From: Afipia sp. 64-13
Lineage (GTDB): Bacteria > Pseudomonadota > Alphaproteobacteria > Rhizobiales > Xanthobacteraceae
NCBI GenBank assembly: GCA_001897755.1
Contig: MKUJ01000001.1
Coordinates: 131,802 to 195,801, forward strand
Reading direction: 5' to 3'
Length of the DNA: 64,000 nucleotides
The position numbers and the translations under genes are program-made. Of this stretch, positions 63,014-64,000 are shown one piece after another; the first letter of the stretch is position 1; every line of letters starts with the position of its first letter. The notes below the pieces were generated by a model, which searched no databases, was not told the DNA's origin, and worked only from the letters and a program-made list of their open reading frames with translations.

Positions 63014-63667
63014 TTATTTGTTGACCGGAGATTCCGGATCGAACAGCAGCGCGACCAGATCCTTGATCTGCTTCTCGCTCAGCACCTTGTTGGTGCCGAA
63101 GCGCGGCATGTTGGAGCATGCCACGAAGGCCTGGGAGTCGTAGATCTTGGCGAACGTGGCCTTGGCTTCCTCCGGATCGAATTTGCGGTCCTTGCCGTAA
63201 TTCGTCAGGCTCGGTCCCAGCGTGCCGAACGACACCTCGGCCTTGTCGAGCTGGTGGCAGGCGTAGCAGTTGCCGCCGCTCACGGTGTCCGGCTTGTCGG
63301 AGAACTGGCCGCCGCGACCGTTGTCGGCGATCTTCTTGCCCGACTTCCAGTCACCGAGCAGTTGGCCGTCGGCGGGGTACACCACCTTGGTCATCTCGCG
63401 CTTGATGATGGCGTCGGCCTCCTTCGGCGGCACGTTGTTGTGATACGCGTTGCAAGTCTTCAGCGTCTCGTCGGGAACGATGCGCTGCTGCCAGTCCTCC
63501 GGCGCCTTGCCGAACGTGTCCTTGACGTAAGCGTCAACGACCGCCGGGCCGACGGGCTTCGGTGCGGCTTCGGTCTTGGCTTTCGGCGCCGCACCCGCCG
63601 CGAACGGCAGAGCGAGAGCCAGCGCGCCGGCGAGGGCGAGCGCGGAAATCCTGATCGATTGAGTCAT
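63014..63667 (-). CDS. soxX: Sulfur-oxidation c-type cytochrome SoxX
   Basis: A 217-residue secreted cytochrome: a signal peptide ending near AGA-AP, one haem site in GGNCYACHQLD and the Met ligand in CSNMPRFGTNKVLS. It forms the SoxAX complex that attaches thiosulfate to SoxY. It follows soxA on the same strand by 11 bases, so the two are co-transcribed. Confidence 0.92.
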   Translation of the reverse strand: MTQSIRISALALAGALALALPFAAGAAPKAKTEAAPKPVGPAVVDAYVKDTFGKAPEDWQQRIVPDETLKTCNAYHNNVPPKEADAIIKREMTKVVYPADGQLLGDWKSGKKIADNGRGGQFSDKPDTVSGGNCYACHQLDKAEVSFGTLGPSLTNYGKDRKFDPEEAKATFAKIYDSQAFVACSNMPRFGTNKVLSEKQIKDLVALLFDPESPVNK

Positions 63668-63678
63668 GTCGCCCTCCC

Positions 63679-64000
63679 TTAGCGCTTGATCGACGGAACG
63701 TTGATCACGCCGCCTTCTGCGTTCTTGTTCAGATAGACCGTGAGCGCGGTCAGCGCCTCGGTGCCGTAGCCCGGCATCGGCCAGCGCTGCTGGCGATAAC
63801 AGTCATAGAGGCGGTGCTGCATGGTGCGCAGGGCGCCCTGGGAGACACGATAGGTCGGCCACGTTCCCATGGTTTCCTGTGCCTGCTTGCCCGGCTTGGA
63901 CAGGTCGGGCAGCCCCTGCAGGCGGATGCGCTTGCCTTCTTCGGCATGGCAGGTGGCGCAGGAGAAGTCGTTGACGCCGCCGCGGCGGAAGAACAGCGCT
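63679..64000 (-). CDS. soxA: Sulfur-oxidation cytochrome SoxA, C-terminal part (continues outside the window)
   Basis: 107 codons of the C-terminus are visible, open to the end of the window. They hold the haem motif SCATCH, the segment [12 protein letters not shown] and the cysteine of [15 protein letters not shown], which is the axial haem ligand modified to a persulfide in known SoxA. It partners SoxX. The missing part and the rest of the sox operon (soxYZ, soxB) should lie just beyond base 64000. Confidence 0.9.
   Translation of the reverse strand, partial: ALFFRRGGVNDFSCATCHAEEGKRIRLQGLPDLSKPGKQAQETMGTWPTYRVSQGALRTMQHRLYDCYRQQRWPMPGYGTEALTALTVYLNKNAEGGVINVPSIKR

Noticed and set aside
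1-64000. CRISPR arrays, tRNA or rRNA genes, transposases or integrases
   Set aside because: No regularly spaced repeats, no cloverleaf or rRNA-like stretch noticed by eye, and no open frame with transposase or integrase motifs.

Overview
This 64 kb window is GC-rich chromosomal DNA from an alphaproteobacterium, most likely of the Bradyrhizobium/Rhodopseudomonas/Afipia group (Nitrobacteraceae). The evidence is the strong GC bias with long antisense open frames, an SoxRS-VW-XA sulfur-oxidation cluster, an oxalate/formate-type transporter, an NAD-dependent molybdenum formate dehydrogenase, and short dispersed palindromic repeats with arms like CATTGCGAG. The genus is an inference. I saw no rRNA, tRNA, CRISPR array, phage or transposase gene.

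Layout. 1-3 kb: C-terminal part of a transketolase/E1-like enzyme, an HU-like protein, a zinc-ribbon peptide and a haloacid-dehalogenase-like hydrolase. 3.2-13 kb: an IclR-regulated, tightly overlapping catabolic operon (acyl-CoA ligase, two-subunit CoA-transferase, polyamine-type ABC transporter, class III CoA-transferase, enoyl-CoA hydratase) for an unidentified acid. 13-21.4 kb: two MoeA-type genes, a ModE-like operator, a degenerate ArsC-like segment in frame with a fused NuoE/NuoF subunit, and the formate dehydrogenase catalytic subunit. 21.4-24.4 kb: a TetR regulator divergent from soxCD, with a palindrome inside the soxC promoter spacer.

24.5-51.4 kb holds an unusual concentration of enzymes that do a job without vitamin B12 for which a B12-dependent alternative exists: prpDCB (versus methylmalonyl-CoA mutase), queH (versus QueG), metE (versus MetH), nrdDG and nrdAB (versus NrdJ). 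Three cobalamin riboswitches precede metE, nrdD and nrdA. The class III reductase is split, with the glycyl-radical tail encoded as a separate 59-residue peptide. NrdB has Phe where the tyrosyl radical normally sits, as in class Ic enzymes. Interleaved are a LysR/oxalate-formate transporter block with two tiny membrane proteins, an ECF sigma factor with three similar candidate promoters, folE, a Rieske-FAD reductase, a cupredoxin, a truncated globin and a soluble chemoreceptor.

51.4-56.3 kb: p-aminobenzoate synthesis (fused PabAB, then PabC), a GntR/FCD regulator and an aldo/keto reductase. 56.7-64 kb: sulfur compound oxidation and transport (two YeeE/YedE proteins, two secreted DsrE proteins, soxR, soxS, soxV, soxW, an HbpS-like protein, soxX and the end of soxA). 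SoxR has the cysteine spacing of persulfide-sensing repressors, and sites resembling the SqrR operator lie at both divergent promoters. Together with soxCD at 22-24 kb, this indicates thiosulfate oxidation by a Sox system.
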